A stretch of 64,000 nt of DNA, from assembly GCF_000209165.1 (NCBI RefSeq), contig NC_009068.1, positions 3,038,001 through 3,102,000 of the forward strand, read 5' to 3'. The DNA comes from Scheffersomyces stipitis CBS 6054 (taxonomy: Eukaryota > Ascomycota > Pichiomycetes > Serinales > Debaryomycetaceae). The notes under the pieces were generated by a model, which saw only the letters and a program-made list of their open reading frames with translations, had not been told where the DNA came from and did not search any database. Below are positions 28,003 through 38,515 of the stretch, one piece after another. The number at the start of each line of letters is the position of its first letter. Positions within the stretch are counted from its first letter, which is position 1. Both the position numbers and the translations under genes were made by a program.

Positions 28003-29256
28003 ATGAAGGTGCCCAAAGTGACCAGTATCCTCCTTGTGGTGCTTGTGTCGCTCACGATGCTCAACTTCATTCTAAAGTACTACACCTACTTTGTCTTAAT
28101 AGTTCTGTCTTCTAAGCATTCAGCTAGTGAAGTCAATTCCATAGCCCAGGAAACGGGTGAAGTACCTCATCCACACGAGCTCTTCGTGCCTTTGCTCACA
28201 TTCATCCCATCTAGATCGCCGGTATTCCTGCGACCCTGGGTGCTTATCACTTCTTCCTTCATTGAGGAAAACTTTGTAGGACTCACCATGAGCTTCATGC
28301 TCTTCTTTTATCTTGGAAAGTACTTGGAAAACATGTGGGGCTCGAAGGAATTGACCAAGTTTGTGTTTGCCAATGTGATTGTAGCCAATGTCACGTTGTA
28401 CTTTTACTACGTTTTGAAGAGCTTTGTCATCAGTGAACAAACCATGGAAGTACCTCCTGTAGTCATCTCAGCAATGGCTGTCAACATGGGTCTCTTCGTT
28501 GCCATCAAGCAGAGAATATCCAACCACTACTTCATCTTCTTCAAGGGTAACTTGCGGGTAAAGGTCACGTTCTTGCCTTTTATCCTCTTGGTGTTGTGTT
28601 TCTTGCTTCTGCTAATATCCGAAGAGTTCTACATTTCGTTTCTCCTAAGCTTTCTTGGGTTTGTAATAAGCTGGACTTATTTGCGATTCTTCAAGGCCGG
28701 TACCAACGACCGCCAGTCGTATCTCCTCCCGTTTGCCTTGAACAGAAAGAGATCGTCTAAAAACAAGTACAAGCTCCATCCAACAGGTCCTGAGAATCTC
28801 ACCGTCGGCTCCAGTAGTGCCTTGGGTCAGGTGCCTTCCTCAGCATCTACAAATCTTCAAATCGATAGCTCTTACATCAAGGGTGATCGTTCTGAACAAT
28901 TCTCACTATACACATTCTTCCCAGCACCTTTGTCGTTCGTGGTGAAGATGGTGTCTTCCGTAGTCTTCAACACTTTAGTACACTACCATTTCTTAAACTC
29001 TAAGGACTTTGCCACAATTGACGTAGACGATGACGACAACTTACAAATGGAGGATGTCAACAACCTACAGACTACATTATTCGACTTGTCACCGCTCAAG
29101 GGAGCAGAAAACGTATCTGCTATTCCCCATGCTGGCTCCAGTATCAAGAAGGTATGGGACTGGTTTTCCAGCAGCAAATCACAGTCAACCAAGCCATTTA
29201 GCATTAAGTCCAGTATGGACAAAAGAAGAAAATTAGCATTGAAGGAGTTAGAATAG
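28003..29256 (+). CDS. TMEM115-like rhomboid-related membrane protein (YOL107W family)
   Basis: 417 aa. The first 35 residues form a membrane anchor. The DUF1751/TMEM115 core follows (about 55-235) with the signature FLRPWVLITSSFIEENFVGL and FYLGKYLENMWGSKEL, plus four or five further hydrophobic helices. The C-terminal third is a soluble, S/K-rich tail (about 245-417) ending in KKVWDWFSSSK and a basic helix. TMEM115 proteins are catalytically dead rhomboid relatives of the Golgi that affect retrograde traffic. YOL107W is the S. cerevisiae member with little known function. I see no rhomboid Ser-His dyad. Confidence 0.85.
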   Translation: MKVPKVTSILLVVLVSLTMLNFILKYYTYFVLIVLSSKHSASEVNSIAQETGEVPHPHELFVPLLTFIPSRSPVFLRPWVLITSSFIEENFVGLTMSFMLFFYLGKYLENMWGSKELTKFVFANVIVANVTLYFYYVLKSFVISEQTMEVPPVVISAMAVNMGLFVAIKQRISNHYFIFFKGNLRVKVTFLPFILLVLCFLLLLISEEFYISFLLSFLGFVISWTYLRFFKAGTNDRQSYLLPFALNRKRSSKNKYKLHPTGPENLTVGSSSALGQVPSSASTNLQIDSSYIKGDRSEQFSLYTFFPAPLSFVVKMVSSVVFNTLVHYHFLNSKDFATIDVDDDDNLQMEDVNNLQTTLFDLSPLKGAENVSAIPHAGSSIKKVWDWFSSSKSQSTKPFSIKSSMDKRRKLALKELE

Positions 29257-29422
29257 AGACGGGGTTATTGCATTTCACACTTTATAGATAGTAAACTCTG
29301 TATATATTCAATCTACACGGAAGTAACCAAACAAATCAAAATAAGAATATGCTTATATTTCTATGTCTATGATGCAAATGTAACATTATGAAGATGGTAT
29401 GCAGCTTCCTTTTCAAAGCTTA

Positions 29423-31462
29423 TCAAGCTACAATGTTGCGTTCGTGTTTGTCAAGGATCCTTTTGACTACTCCCAAGAGAATATCCTCTCGATCGTGCCA
29501 GACATCCTTGATGTCTTCAATATTGTATACCAATTTGATATTATTCAACAAATATTCGATTTGCCTGTAGTTCTTTAACGGAACCCACTCCCTGATCGAC
29601 AACAAATACCAGAGCGATGACTTTCTGTATCTCATGAGTCCATCCAAGCCATTGTTCTGAGGGGCGTGCAACTTATTCGGATTCTTATAGAAACCGATTT
29701 CACCTTCTTCCCCAAGTTCCTCTTCTTCACTGAGTTCCTGCTTGCTATGAAACTGACTAGCCGCATCAAAATGCAACAAATGCCTGTTTTCGTCACTCAA
29801 GAAGTTGCATTTTCCGAAACTGTAGCCAAGTCTTTCGTAGAGAATGGCACGAATAACCTGTGATCTCTGATTATTAGCTATGAGATGAGAGTCAAACTCA
29901 CTAACAAGTTTCAATAGGTACTTCTCTATCAAGTCGTTCCACCACCAGGAGATGCTGAAGGTGGAACACATGCAAAGCAACAACTCTACAACTATGGTCA
30001 ATGTCTTGAGACTGTATGACTTCAAGTTCAAACGAGATTTGAAGGTGTACGACAAGTTATCGATATAAGGCTCTATTATGTCATGGCGGATCTTTCTGAG
30101 GGTGTTCTTGTCTGGCTGAATCGGATTCAAGTTCACCTGTTGTGTCTGTGCAAGTAGTAAAGACACTATACACATTTCCTGGGTACTGGCTACATAAACC
30201 CATGCCTTGTCGTTAGTGTAGTCCTTCTTGATCAAGTCATAGGTGGAGTAGGCGTACTTGAAATCTTTGAGAATGAGAGACCAGTCTGCAAGTTTACGAA
30301 TCGTTTGCTCAGGAGTAGACTTGTAGTAGAAATTCTCATGATAATTGAAAGAAGCTGAGTTCAAACCTGAAGACGAGGATAATGAAGTGACGTTAGATAG
30401 ATTTGAGTCGCTGCTATTGTTGTTGAAGAACTTCCTCGATGCTGAGAAGAAGCGTCCTGTAATAGACTTTTTGGGTTGAAGCATCTGATCGTCCCAAAAT
30501 CTGATCTTGGATTGCATGTGTGGAATGAGATATTTATTGATGTACTCATACAACTTTGTTCTAATCACGGCATCCGCTGATTTAGGAATATGGATATAGT
30601 TGGGAGTCGTTGTGGATGACTGTTGAAGGGATATTCTCTGGAGATCCTCTTCTATCGTCGAGTTCTCTATGATGGACATCTTAATGAAGTTATCCTGGGT
30701 ATCCTTCGTTTCTGCAATAGGAAATGCAGTGGAATTTATACTTAACGTTGATTTGATCTGGTTCTGGAATGAGATGACCTCGTTATTGGGGACTTTATTG
30801 GAGTCGTAGATAATAAAAACATGGATGAGCAAATCGTCGATCTGGAAGAACTTGGGAAAGCTGAAGTTGCGGAAGTCTACAATTAGCCTACGGAGCAAAT
30901 CCAACGAGTCGCGTTCGTATTCTACAACAAACACCTGCGAAATGGGATGATTGAATGTCTCAAATGGAACAATACGGTTTGAAGTGATGATCTTGTTGAA
31001 AAAGTGCAAGTACAAGTCTTTTTCTGCTGTGTCTTTACTGCTGTGCTTTAAGAGCAACTCGAGAGAACTGATGCTAAACAACTGGCTCAATTGAGACAGC
31101 TTAAGCCCTGATTCGCTGATGGAAGTGATGCCAGCCGAAGTGTTGGTGCTATTGGTTGAGCTGGCATTGAAAACGGACAAGAGTTCAGGAAGCAGAGGTT
31201 CAAAACGTACGGGGAAGCTGGGATAGTTTTTCGTGATGAGCTGGTTGTTGATAATCTTGAACAGCTGGTTCGGTATGGTGTACTTGGCGTTATTTCCGTA
31301 GGGCTTGAACACCTGCAGCGTCAGGATGTGTTCGTTGTGGAGTATGTTCTGGAAGAAGGCATCTGCGTTGTGAGACAGCTGGATGGAAATGAGAGGAGAA
31401 AACGTATGGTGGAGAAGATGCTGTCTGGCCGTGTACGGATCCAAGCCGATCGGGAAGTCCAT
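29423..31462 (-). CDS. TRS85: TRAPPIII subunit Trs85 (TRAPPC8 family)
   Basis: 679 aa, close to S. cerevisiae Trs85 (698 aa). The N-terminal half contains the ASNA-like fold typical of TRAPPC8 (RIVPFETFNHPISQVFVVEYE, about 165-190). A helical region follows, with LADWSLILKDFKYAYSTYDLIKKDY and the AWVYVASTQEM block. Trs85 directs the Ypt1-activating TRAPPIII complex to pre-autophagosomal and Golgi membranes. The ATG at 31462 is the first of the frame. The 3' end is convergent with the TMEM115-like gene. TMS1 and TRS85 are near neighbours in S. cerevisiae (YDR105C, YDR108W) and 9 kb apart here. Confidence 0.88.
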   Translation of the reverse strand: MDFPIGLDPYTARQHLLHHTFSPLISIQLSHNADAFFQNILHNEHILTLQVFKPYGNNAKYTIPNQLFKIINNQLITKNYPSFPVRFEPLLPELLSVFNASSTNSTNTSAGITSISESGLKLSQLSQLFSISSLELLLKHSSKDTAEKDLYLHFFNKIITSNRIVPFETFNHPISQVFVVEYERDSLDLLRRLIVDFRNFSFPKFFQIDDLLIHVFIIYDSNKVPNNEVISFQNQIKSTLSINSTAFPIAETKDTQDNFIKMSIIENSTIEEDLQRISLQQSSTTTPNYIHIPKSADAVIRTKLYEYINKYLIPHMQSKIRFWDDQMLQPKKSITGRFFSASRKFFNNNSSDSNLSNVTSLSSSSGLNSASFNYHENFYYKSTPEQTIRKLADWSLILKDFKYAYSTYDLIKKDYTNDKAWVYVASTQEMCIVSLLLAQTQQVNLNPIQPDKNTLRKIRHDIIEPYIDNLSYTFKSRLNLKSYSLKTLTIVVELLLCMCSTFSISWWWNDLIEKYLLKLVSEFDSHLIANNQRSQVIRAILYERLGYSFGKCNFLSDENRHLLHFDAASQFHSKQELSEEEELGEEGEIGFYKNPNKLHAPQNNGLDGLMRYRKSSLWYLLSIREWVPLKNYRQIEYLLNNIKLVYNIEDIKDVWHDREDILLGVVKRILDKHERNIVA

Positions 31463-33394
31463 TGAATGATAAGTGTGCGGGAGAGAAGAAAGAAGAAGTG
31501 GATGAACAGTTGGCTTCCGATTTCAGAGCTTTAGCTTCAATATTCTCAATGCTAAATTCAATACTGTACTGTACTGGATCAAAGACATAAGATAGAGTGA
31601 ATAGCTCTTTCACTTTTTGAATAGACTGAGATTCTCCAGAAGTAAAAGGCTCACGTGATCTAGTATATCCAGTACGTCTAGAATACTGTGTTGGCACGAT
31701 ATGAGATGGTGGCAACGGATAGAGTGTGATCTCACTTAGCTATGTATGATTCAGAGAATCTTACTTTTAGTACGGACTCAGATTGTATGGAGAGGAAAGT
31801 AGAAAAGTGAGAAATAGAGAGGTCATGTGACTAAAATAGATTACAGACATATGGAAACTGAAGCAGACAGAGCAATGTATTCGGTAAGACTGCTGACGAG
31901 TTCTGTACACACAACATCAAGGCTGCTGCGTCTGAATCTGGCCCATTTCATTACCTACTCTTCGACTATCACGCTCTACAGTGTCAACTAACGCAATCAA
32001 TTAGGTATGGGCTGGTTCGCGTGTTGGTAGCGCCGCCAAATAAAGTATGCCTCAGTGTGCCCAGGTTACATTTTCTGCATATAGGATGTTTTTGTTTCTC
32101 GAGAACCAGCCTCGCAATCACGTGCCGCACCCAAAACGAAGCGGCCCTCGCCCAAACAAGATACAAGATAAACAGTTTGGGACAAGTGCGTTCTGGTGCC
32201 GTTGTGGTTGAAACGATCAGCTAGGCAGCGAAGGGTTGTAGGAGGAAGTGACCGAGAAAGTGCACCAGATAGTGTCGGGTGCAGAGGTGCCGAGTAAACA
32301 AAGGACGTTCTGGCAGGCGAGCTGTAGTATGCTACAACTGGCACGGTGCGGCTCGTTTTCGGTTGAAACTAGGTTGCGCGATTGCAGCCACCAGTGAGCA
32401 GAGATAGCGAAAAATAGCGAGATAAAGGAAGACAAAGAAATGAAGATAGTGAAGAACAGAGAGCTGAATTAGAAGGGACCGCAGCCAAAGACTGCGGACA
32501 AAGACAGCAGCTAAATAGGCGCTCTCTATATATATCGCTCTGCCATCTAGACACAAGGAATGGAAATAGAGAGAAATACAAACAGAGCACAAATAAATAG
32601 AGATGGCTCTCCAAGATAGCGACAGCTAGCGAGAGAATATGCCGGGAGTGCTGCACACATTAGCGCCCCAATCGTAAATATCCGTGGAACTGCCTGTGCT
32701 GTACCATACATGCCCCTGCGGCTCACGCCATGGCTAAACGATGTAGCCTTGCGCCTAACTCTAAACCACAACAAACCCTGGTGCCGACGTGGATGATTTA
32801 TAAAGACACGGCCATCTTCACAAAAAGTTTTGACACCTTTCAGCAGCCCAGCAACGCACCGAAGCCACTGTCAGCGTTTGAGCGAAACGAGCCCAAGTCT
32901 CGGCCCTCTAGATTGTGTAGATTCCCCATCCAGACAATTCCCCATCTGAAACATTCGCGAGGCTGCGACTTCCACGAGACAATCCCAATAAAACACTGGA
33001 AAAGACCGCTGGGAACACAGAGATAACAGAAGGTAAATAATACATAGACAGCATTACCCCGTCTTACATTCTCGCCACGTCCACCAGAAACACCAGTCTA
33101 ATTTGGTCTAAACAACCACGGCAGCATCTCCAAACGAATACTCCAAGTTAGCCATTCGACGGCACGTGACCAGATCAAGCCAGCCACCGGCCAATCCCCA
33201 AAAGTAAATATACCAGCAAAATTTTCGTACGACATCATAATCGTCAGTTTCACTTTTGCTGTTTTCTGTTTTGCTCCTGTTTGCTTATCTGCTTCTGCTT
33301 CGCCGTTCTGCTGCCCCAGCTTTGCGCTAGCCAGCACGTCCATTCGTTCCTTACCCCCAATTCGTAGCAGACTACCTAGTGGTATTTTTTCACA
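31463..33394. other. Long divergent intergenic region, TRS85 / RAX2
   Basis: 1.93 kb with no gene that I can support. Frames such as 32730-33026 (98 codons, ATG start) have no recognisable domain. The segment 32395-32600 is purine-rich on the plus strand (GAGA, AAAG runs). The word ATAGCGA occurs three times (32404, 32414, 32616) and reappears in the region upstream of IRA. TCACGTGA lies at 31651, 189 bp upstream of TRS85, and CACGTG also near 32120 and 33163. Confidence 0.55.
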
Positions 33395-36300
33395 ATGCTA
33401 GTGTCGTTGCATCGATCCACGGCTCTTCTGAAAGTGGTGGTTTCGCTTGTTTCGCTTCTACATCTAACCCAGGCCGATTTCGAGCCAGTGAGCCAGCCGG
33501 AGCTTAAGTTCTCGCTGTTTGGCGGCCAACTCGGCCTTTTTGGCTCTTTTGACGCGTTATCACTCTACTCTTTTGTTAATGCTTCACAATTTCTCGATCC
33601 TGAGATCAACACACAAAAATCCACACAGAGCCAAAACAGCGACAACCTTTTCTTGCGAGACCTTTCCAACAACAACAATGCCAAGCTCGCTAACGTCGAC
33701 GGCACAATCTCCCAGATCTTGCCGTTATCGGACCAAACCATCATTGTGTCGGGTAACTTCACCACCTTTAACAACCAGTCCATAACATCTCCCATAATAT
33801 ATAATGTCACCTCCCAACAGATCACCAACATCATCCCATCCACTACTGGCAACTCAAAACGAGCAGACATCCCATCATTCGAAAATGGTCAGGTTAAAAC
33901 CGTGTATGTAGACGGCGACTTGATCTACCTTGGTGGAGACTTTGAGTTCAACAACACAGTCGGCGCTGCCATATACAACCAAACCTCCAAACAGCTCTAT
34001 TCTACACATTTTGGTGGTTTCGGCTCAAACGCGTCTGTCAATGCTATCACCAAGATCTTTTCCACAAATGCCGATGACGACAGCGGTTCTATCCTCTTTG
34101 GGGGAGACTTCAATACCCTTGGCTTAAGCGACTTGCTAGTTCACAACATCACCTCCAACTCCACCAGAAGCAAAAATGCGACCAACACATCCTTAATAAC
34201 GGCTGAACAGATGATATCTCTAAGACATGGCACCTTCACTAATGTTAATGGTGCTGTTGGCGAAGACGGCTCGTCCATAATATGCTCTGCCGATCAGGAT
34301 ACCTTTTCCTTTGTTCCAGCTCAGGGAGGCCAGTGGTTGGTCGAATTGGCCGATGAAATGAAGCCATTGACCCCCACTAAGGCTCGTCTCTACATTCCGC
34401 CAGGAGATGATGGTGTCAAGCTCTTTAGAATCTACTCATTTCCCAATAACGGGATAATGAATCTTTCCTATATCGACCCAGAAACCAACAGTATCGCCTT
34501 TTGTGATGCATGGTGTCCTTTGAGCACACTTACGAGCTTGGGTGATGCAGTTGAATCCAACATCGCCAAGTCTAGAGATATCTCCAACTCCAGCACTTTT
34601 GTAGACCCCGTGGATGGAACCTTCTTCCAGTATTACGACCTCTCCACCAAGTCCAAAACCTTGGGCTATGGGTCTGACTTCCAGGAATTTGCATTTGTAG
34701 ACGAAATCGGTGTAGACCAAGTAGGTGTTACGGTCATCGACTGGTATGGATCCAAGGCTGTTTTGGGAGGATTCGAGTTGTACTCCAACTCCATTACCGT
34801 CTACGGCAACAATACATTAAACGAACCAAATTGTGATGATGAGGACGCTGGAAATCTCTCTGAAATCAATGCTGGCGAATTCCAATCCGTAAAGGACCTA
34901 GTACCAAATGTAGCCAACACTAACTACTTGGTTGCACAAGGTGAAGATGCGAAAATAACCCTTTACCCAAATATCTCCTATGCTGGTAACTACTCCATCA
35001 TCATGACTACTCCAGGATGTACCTATGATGATTCATGTAACCAAAGATCAATTGTCAATGTCACTCTTATCGACAATATGGATACCATTTTAGCTACAAA
35101 CTTAATTTGGCAGAACAACAACAATAACAAATTTGACTACTTATTCTACGGACATTTAAATGGATCCTCTTCTAGCAATGGCCGTAACAGAATTGAGATC
35201 ACTTTCCATGATACCATAGGAGAAGGTACTACTGACCCATGGGTTGTTGTGGACAAAATCACGGCCAACATTGTAGGTTTGGATAAATACTACGATCAAA
35301 GCCTGAAGAACTCAACAAACTCCACTGTGGGTAGTGAACTTGCATACATTCATCTTAATGGATTGTTTGAGTACTCTTTGGCCAACTTCACAAACTTCAA
35401 CGCAAGCAAAGTTTCTTACAAATCGGGTGACAACAGCACCATTATCAGTAAAGAGAACACATTTGTGGGCAACTCTTCCATCAACTTGTTGAGTGGGGAA
35501 TTGGTCAAAGGTTCTATTGTCAACCAGTTCACAATCGAAAACTCGTCAGATAGTTCTTCGTTACTCTTACTTGGACAATTTGAATCAGACTCAACTAACA
35601 TTACATTGACCAACTCCAATGTCATAACTTTGAATCTTAACGCCTATAATTCCACTTCTAACCAAACAGAAGTTAATAAGATTTCGAAGAGAGATTTGTT
35701 CAAGAGAGCTGATTCTAGCATGACAATCTATGGTGTTGATTTCAACAGTTCTGTATCTAGTTTGTTCAACTATGAAGGTGGAATCTTCCTTCTAGGTGAT
35801 TTTGCTGCTACTCAAGCTGGCAACTCATCTATCACAATGAAGAATTTAGCCAACAACAATTCGTCAATAACCACCATCAATAACATCGCTTACCGTTTGG
35901 AAAATGATTGGTTTGGATTTGGCAACAACTTCACAGACACCAAGTTTGACCTGTTTACCAACGTGACAATTCAAGATACTCAATACTTTGTATTTTCAAA
36001 TGGCAGCACATTTAAAACTTGGGATCATACAAATTCGAAGTGGGTAACTGACCCTCAACACCAGCTCAATATCAGCCATGCATTGAATCTCAATTCCAGA
36101 ATGCAGATATTAGGTGGCGAGTCTTTTAATGTGATGGACTTCTACAGCCGAAACCAGGCTTATATTCATAGCCCTTCAAACTTCAGCAACTACAATTTCG
36201 AGGTTTCTTCAGACAGTTTGGAAATATCCAACTCTTTCTATGTCAACAGCTCCTTGAGTGTTATTGGTGGCAGATTCAACACACTGTCAGTTTCTAATAT

Positions 36301-37504
36301 AGGATTCATTGACAACTCTGCTTCAAATAGTTCGATAAGAGCTTTGGGTGGAAACATCGAGTGGCAAAATGCTTCGACATCCATTCAAATGTTGTACGTT
36401 GATAGCAACGAAGAGTTTCTATTTATTGGTGTGAATGGCTCGGTAGTGGTCAATGATGGAGTTTCCATCACTGGTATTGTGATTTACGATCTTAAGAACA
36501 ATACGTTTACAGATTTCCAACCTGCTGATCTTTCAAATGACGATGGATCATCTATAGAAGTTAATTCCATTGTTCATTATGAAAAGAGCAACAGGTTATT
36601 GGTTGGTGGTAACTTTGACAAAGCTGGTTCTTTGGATTGCCCGGGTCTCTGTATTTATGATATTGCCAATACCAGATGGATTAACCCGGAGGGTCAAGGT
36701 GTCACTACTTCCATCGGTGGCGTTGCTACAGACATTAAATTCTACAAATCGAACGAGGTTCTCGTGAGTGGAAATTTGACAATTTCAAGCAACTCTGTGA
36801 ATTTCATCACCTACAACTTTGACAAAGGCACTTACTCAACCCAGGCTGCACTCAATGACTTGGGATCTTCTAAGGTAATCAAGAGATTCATCATTAATGA
36901 CTACTCAAACAACGATTTGAAAGCACGACTTGTAGCTTTTGGCGATGACTTCGTATACGGTTACGATGGTTCAAATTGGCACCAAATTGATGACGACATC
37001 AATTTCGACAATAGTACCACCTTCAGCGATTTGAAATTATTGGATTTGAAGAATAAAAATGGTCAGTACAATAGCACTCTCTTTAGCCAAGGCAATATTC
37101 TTGCCTTAGCTGGTGCGTATTCGTTGAAAGATTATGGCTTGGTCAATGTAGCATTGTACAATGGATCACAGTGGATTCCATATGTCTATACTACTTCAGG
37201 CGCAAATCAATTGGGCCAAGTCAAAACAATGTTGATTGACGATTCTTATAGATTCCAATCGTCAGACGATATCAGCAGTGTCAAACATTTGTCAAAGGGT
37301 AAGGTCGTTGGGATTTCATTGGCGTGTGCATTGGGCTCCACAACTATCTTGGGATTGTTGTATGTTATCCCATACTTTTTGTTATTCAGAAAACAGCGTG
37401 ACGAAGAAGTATTGCATCAACAAAGAATCGAGGAAGATCAGATGATGAAGACAGTCAATCCAACAGAATTGATACATGAGATTGATCTTCAAAGACACTC
37501 CTAG
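33395..37504 (+). CDS. RAX2: Cell-surface bud-site landmark protein Rax2
   Basis: 1369 aa. A signal peptide (about 1-28: basic start, then LKVVVSLVSLLHLTQA) leads into a very long extracellular region. It is dense in N-x-S/T glycosylation sites, with beta-propeller-like repeats of the form 'LFIGGxF / IVYDLKNNTFTDF / LLVGGNFDKAG'. One transmembrane helix (about 1307-1330, ISLACALGSTTILGLLYVIPYFLLF) is followed by a short cytosolic tail (KQRDEEVLHQQRIEE...). Rax2 with Rax1 marks previous division sites for bipolar budding. In Candida it affects bud-site choice and hyphal direction. The ATG at 33395 follows a T-rich leader. The frame is intact. Confidence 0.93.
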   Translation: MLVSLHRSTALLKVVVSLVSLLHLTQADFEPVSQPELKFSLFGGQLGLFGSFDALSLYSFVNASQFLDPEINTQKSTQSQNSDNLFLRDLSNNNNAKLANVDGTISQILPLSDQTIIVSGNFTTFNNQSITSPIIYNVTSQQITNIIPSTTGNSKRADIPSFENGQVKTVYVDGDLIYLGGDFEFNNTVGAAIYNQTSKQLYSTHFGGFGSNASVNAITKIFSTNADDDSGSILFGGDFNTLGLSDLLVHNITSNSTRSKNATNTSLITAEQMISLRHGTFTNVNGAVGEDGSSIICSADQDTFSFVPAQGGQWLVELADEMKPLTPTKARLYIPPGDDGVKLFRIYSFPNNGIMNLSYIDPETNSIAFCDAWCPLSTLTSLGDAVESNIAKSRDISNSSTFVDPVDGTFFQYYDLSTKSKTLGYGSDFQEFAFVDEIGVDQVGVTVIDWYGSKAVLGGFELYSNSITVYGNNTLNEPNCDDEDAGNLSEINAGEFQSVKDLVPNVANTNYLVAQGEDAKITLYPNISYAGNYSIIMTTPGCTYDDSCNQRSIVNVTLIDNMDTILATNLIWQNNNNNKFDYLFYGHLNGSSSSNGRNRIEITFHDTIGEGTTDPWVVVDKITANIVGLDKYYDQSLKNSTNSTVGSELAYIHLNGLFEYSLANFTNFNASKVSYKSGDNSTIISKENTFVGNSSINLLSGELVKGSIVNQFTIENSSDSSSLLLLGQFESDSTNITLTNSNVITLNLNAYNSTSNQTEVNKISKRDLFKRADSSMTIYGVDFNSSVSSLFNYEGGIFLLGDFAATQAGNSSITMKNLANNNSSITTINNIAYRLENDWFGFGNNFTDTKFDLFTNVTIQDTQYFVFSNGSTFKTWDHTNSKWVTDPQHQLNISHALNLNSRMQILGGESFNVMDFYSRNQAYIHSPSNFSNYNFEVSSDSLEISNSFYVNSSLSVIGGRFNTLSVSNIGFIDNSASNSSIRALGGNIEWQNASTSIQMLYVDSNEEFLFIGVNGSVVVNDGVSITGIVIYDLKNNTFTDFQPADLSNDDGSSIEVNSIVHYEKSNRLLVGGNFDKAGSLDCPGLCIYDIANTRWINPEGQGVTTSIGGVATDIKFYKSNEVLVSGNLTISSNSVNFITYNFDKGTYSTQAALNDLGSSKVIKRFIINDYSNNDLKARLVAFGDDFVYGYDGSNWHQIDDDINFDNSTTFSDLKLLDLKNKNGQYNSTLFSQGNILALAGAYSLKDYGLVNVALYNGSQWIPYVYTTSGANQLGQVKTMLIDDSYRFQSSDDISSVKHLSKGKVVGISLACALGSTTILGLLYVIPYFLLFRKQRDEEVLHQQRIEEDQMMKTVNPTELIHEIDLQRHS

Positions 37505-38264
37505 AATTCTTTTCGTTTTATTTTTGCATAGAGACAATTTTGTCCAAAGACCGAATTGATTTTCAAAAAGACATTTAGTTCAATTCTGTAATATTTTTAA
37601 TAAAGGACTTTTGAGGAAGATTGTATAGGTTATTTGAAGTAGATGAGTACATTTCAGACTTCATGATAACGGTGTATGTACCTACCGTGTTTGAGGAAGG
37701 CTGTCGGAGTAGTAGAGAACTTCATTACTACACGACACCTTTCACTTTTTCATGCGAAATGTCATAAACTGCAATTAAAGTCTAGTCTGTTAACTTCTCA
37801 TGATATATGATCTTCTAATCCAGACAGAAGGAGGAAATCCAAAGACGAAAACCTGCTGATAATAAAGCCTAGGTGGTTATCCTTTGAAATATGTAATTTT
37901 TTTACAAAATGGAATGTATAATAACTAAAGTCAAACCTATCTACTACAGAATACAGAATACATAATACTTCCTTTAATCCATACTGAAGTGGGAAGGAAT
38001 CCTAGGATAAAAATCTCCGGAAGATAAAGCCTCTATATAACGGACTGCACATTAGCCAACTTTGGGTCTTTTTTTTATTTATGAAATGGTATCTAATACG
38101 ACTAAAGTCAAACTTATCTACTACAGAGTATCTAAATCTTCCTCTAATCCATTACTATTGGGGGGTAAATTCTCAGGATAAAACCTTCCGATTGATTTTA
38201 CCTAAAAATATAGTTGATATCCTTAGAAAACTGTAAATCTGTAAAAACGGCTGATTTTTGGCAC
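37505..38264. repeat. RAX2 3' flank with three degenerate direct repeats, each with a T-run
   Basis: The word A(C/T)TAAAGTC opens three similar blocks at about 37774, 37924 and 38101. They share ...AATCC..., GGAT-AAA-(C/T)CT and a T-run: T7 at 37897-37903, T8 at 38069-38076, and T10 at 38265-38274 at the edge of the LINE. Block lengths are about 150 and 177 bp. On the minus strand each ends in an A-tract, so they may be successive 3' ends of truncated retroelement copies or a repeat-containing 3' UTR. No coding sequence is present. Confidence 0.6.
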
Positions 38265-38515
38265 TTTTTTTTTTGAATACACCATATATTAAACCTATGT
38301 AAACCATACGAGAAATATATAGGGGCCTATTGGGCCTTGAGTGAAATACTTCATAGTGAACTATTGAAGAAAAGAGTATTCAAGGGAGAAAATGCAATTA
38401 AGCACGAAAAACTGATAATTTTGCAATCAATTTGACAGTGTGAGACTCCTGAACAAAGTCAGTATACTCACTAAAAACCCATATGAAGGAGAAAATTAGA
38501 GAATAAAGACATAAA

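Noticed and set aside
32730..33026. 98-codon ATG frame in the TRS85/RAX2 gap
   Set aside because: No motif or family resemblance; kept only as intergenic sequence.
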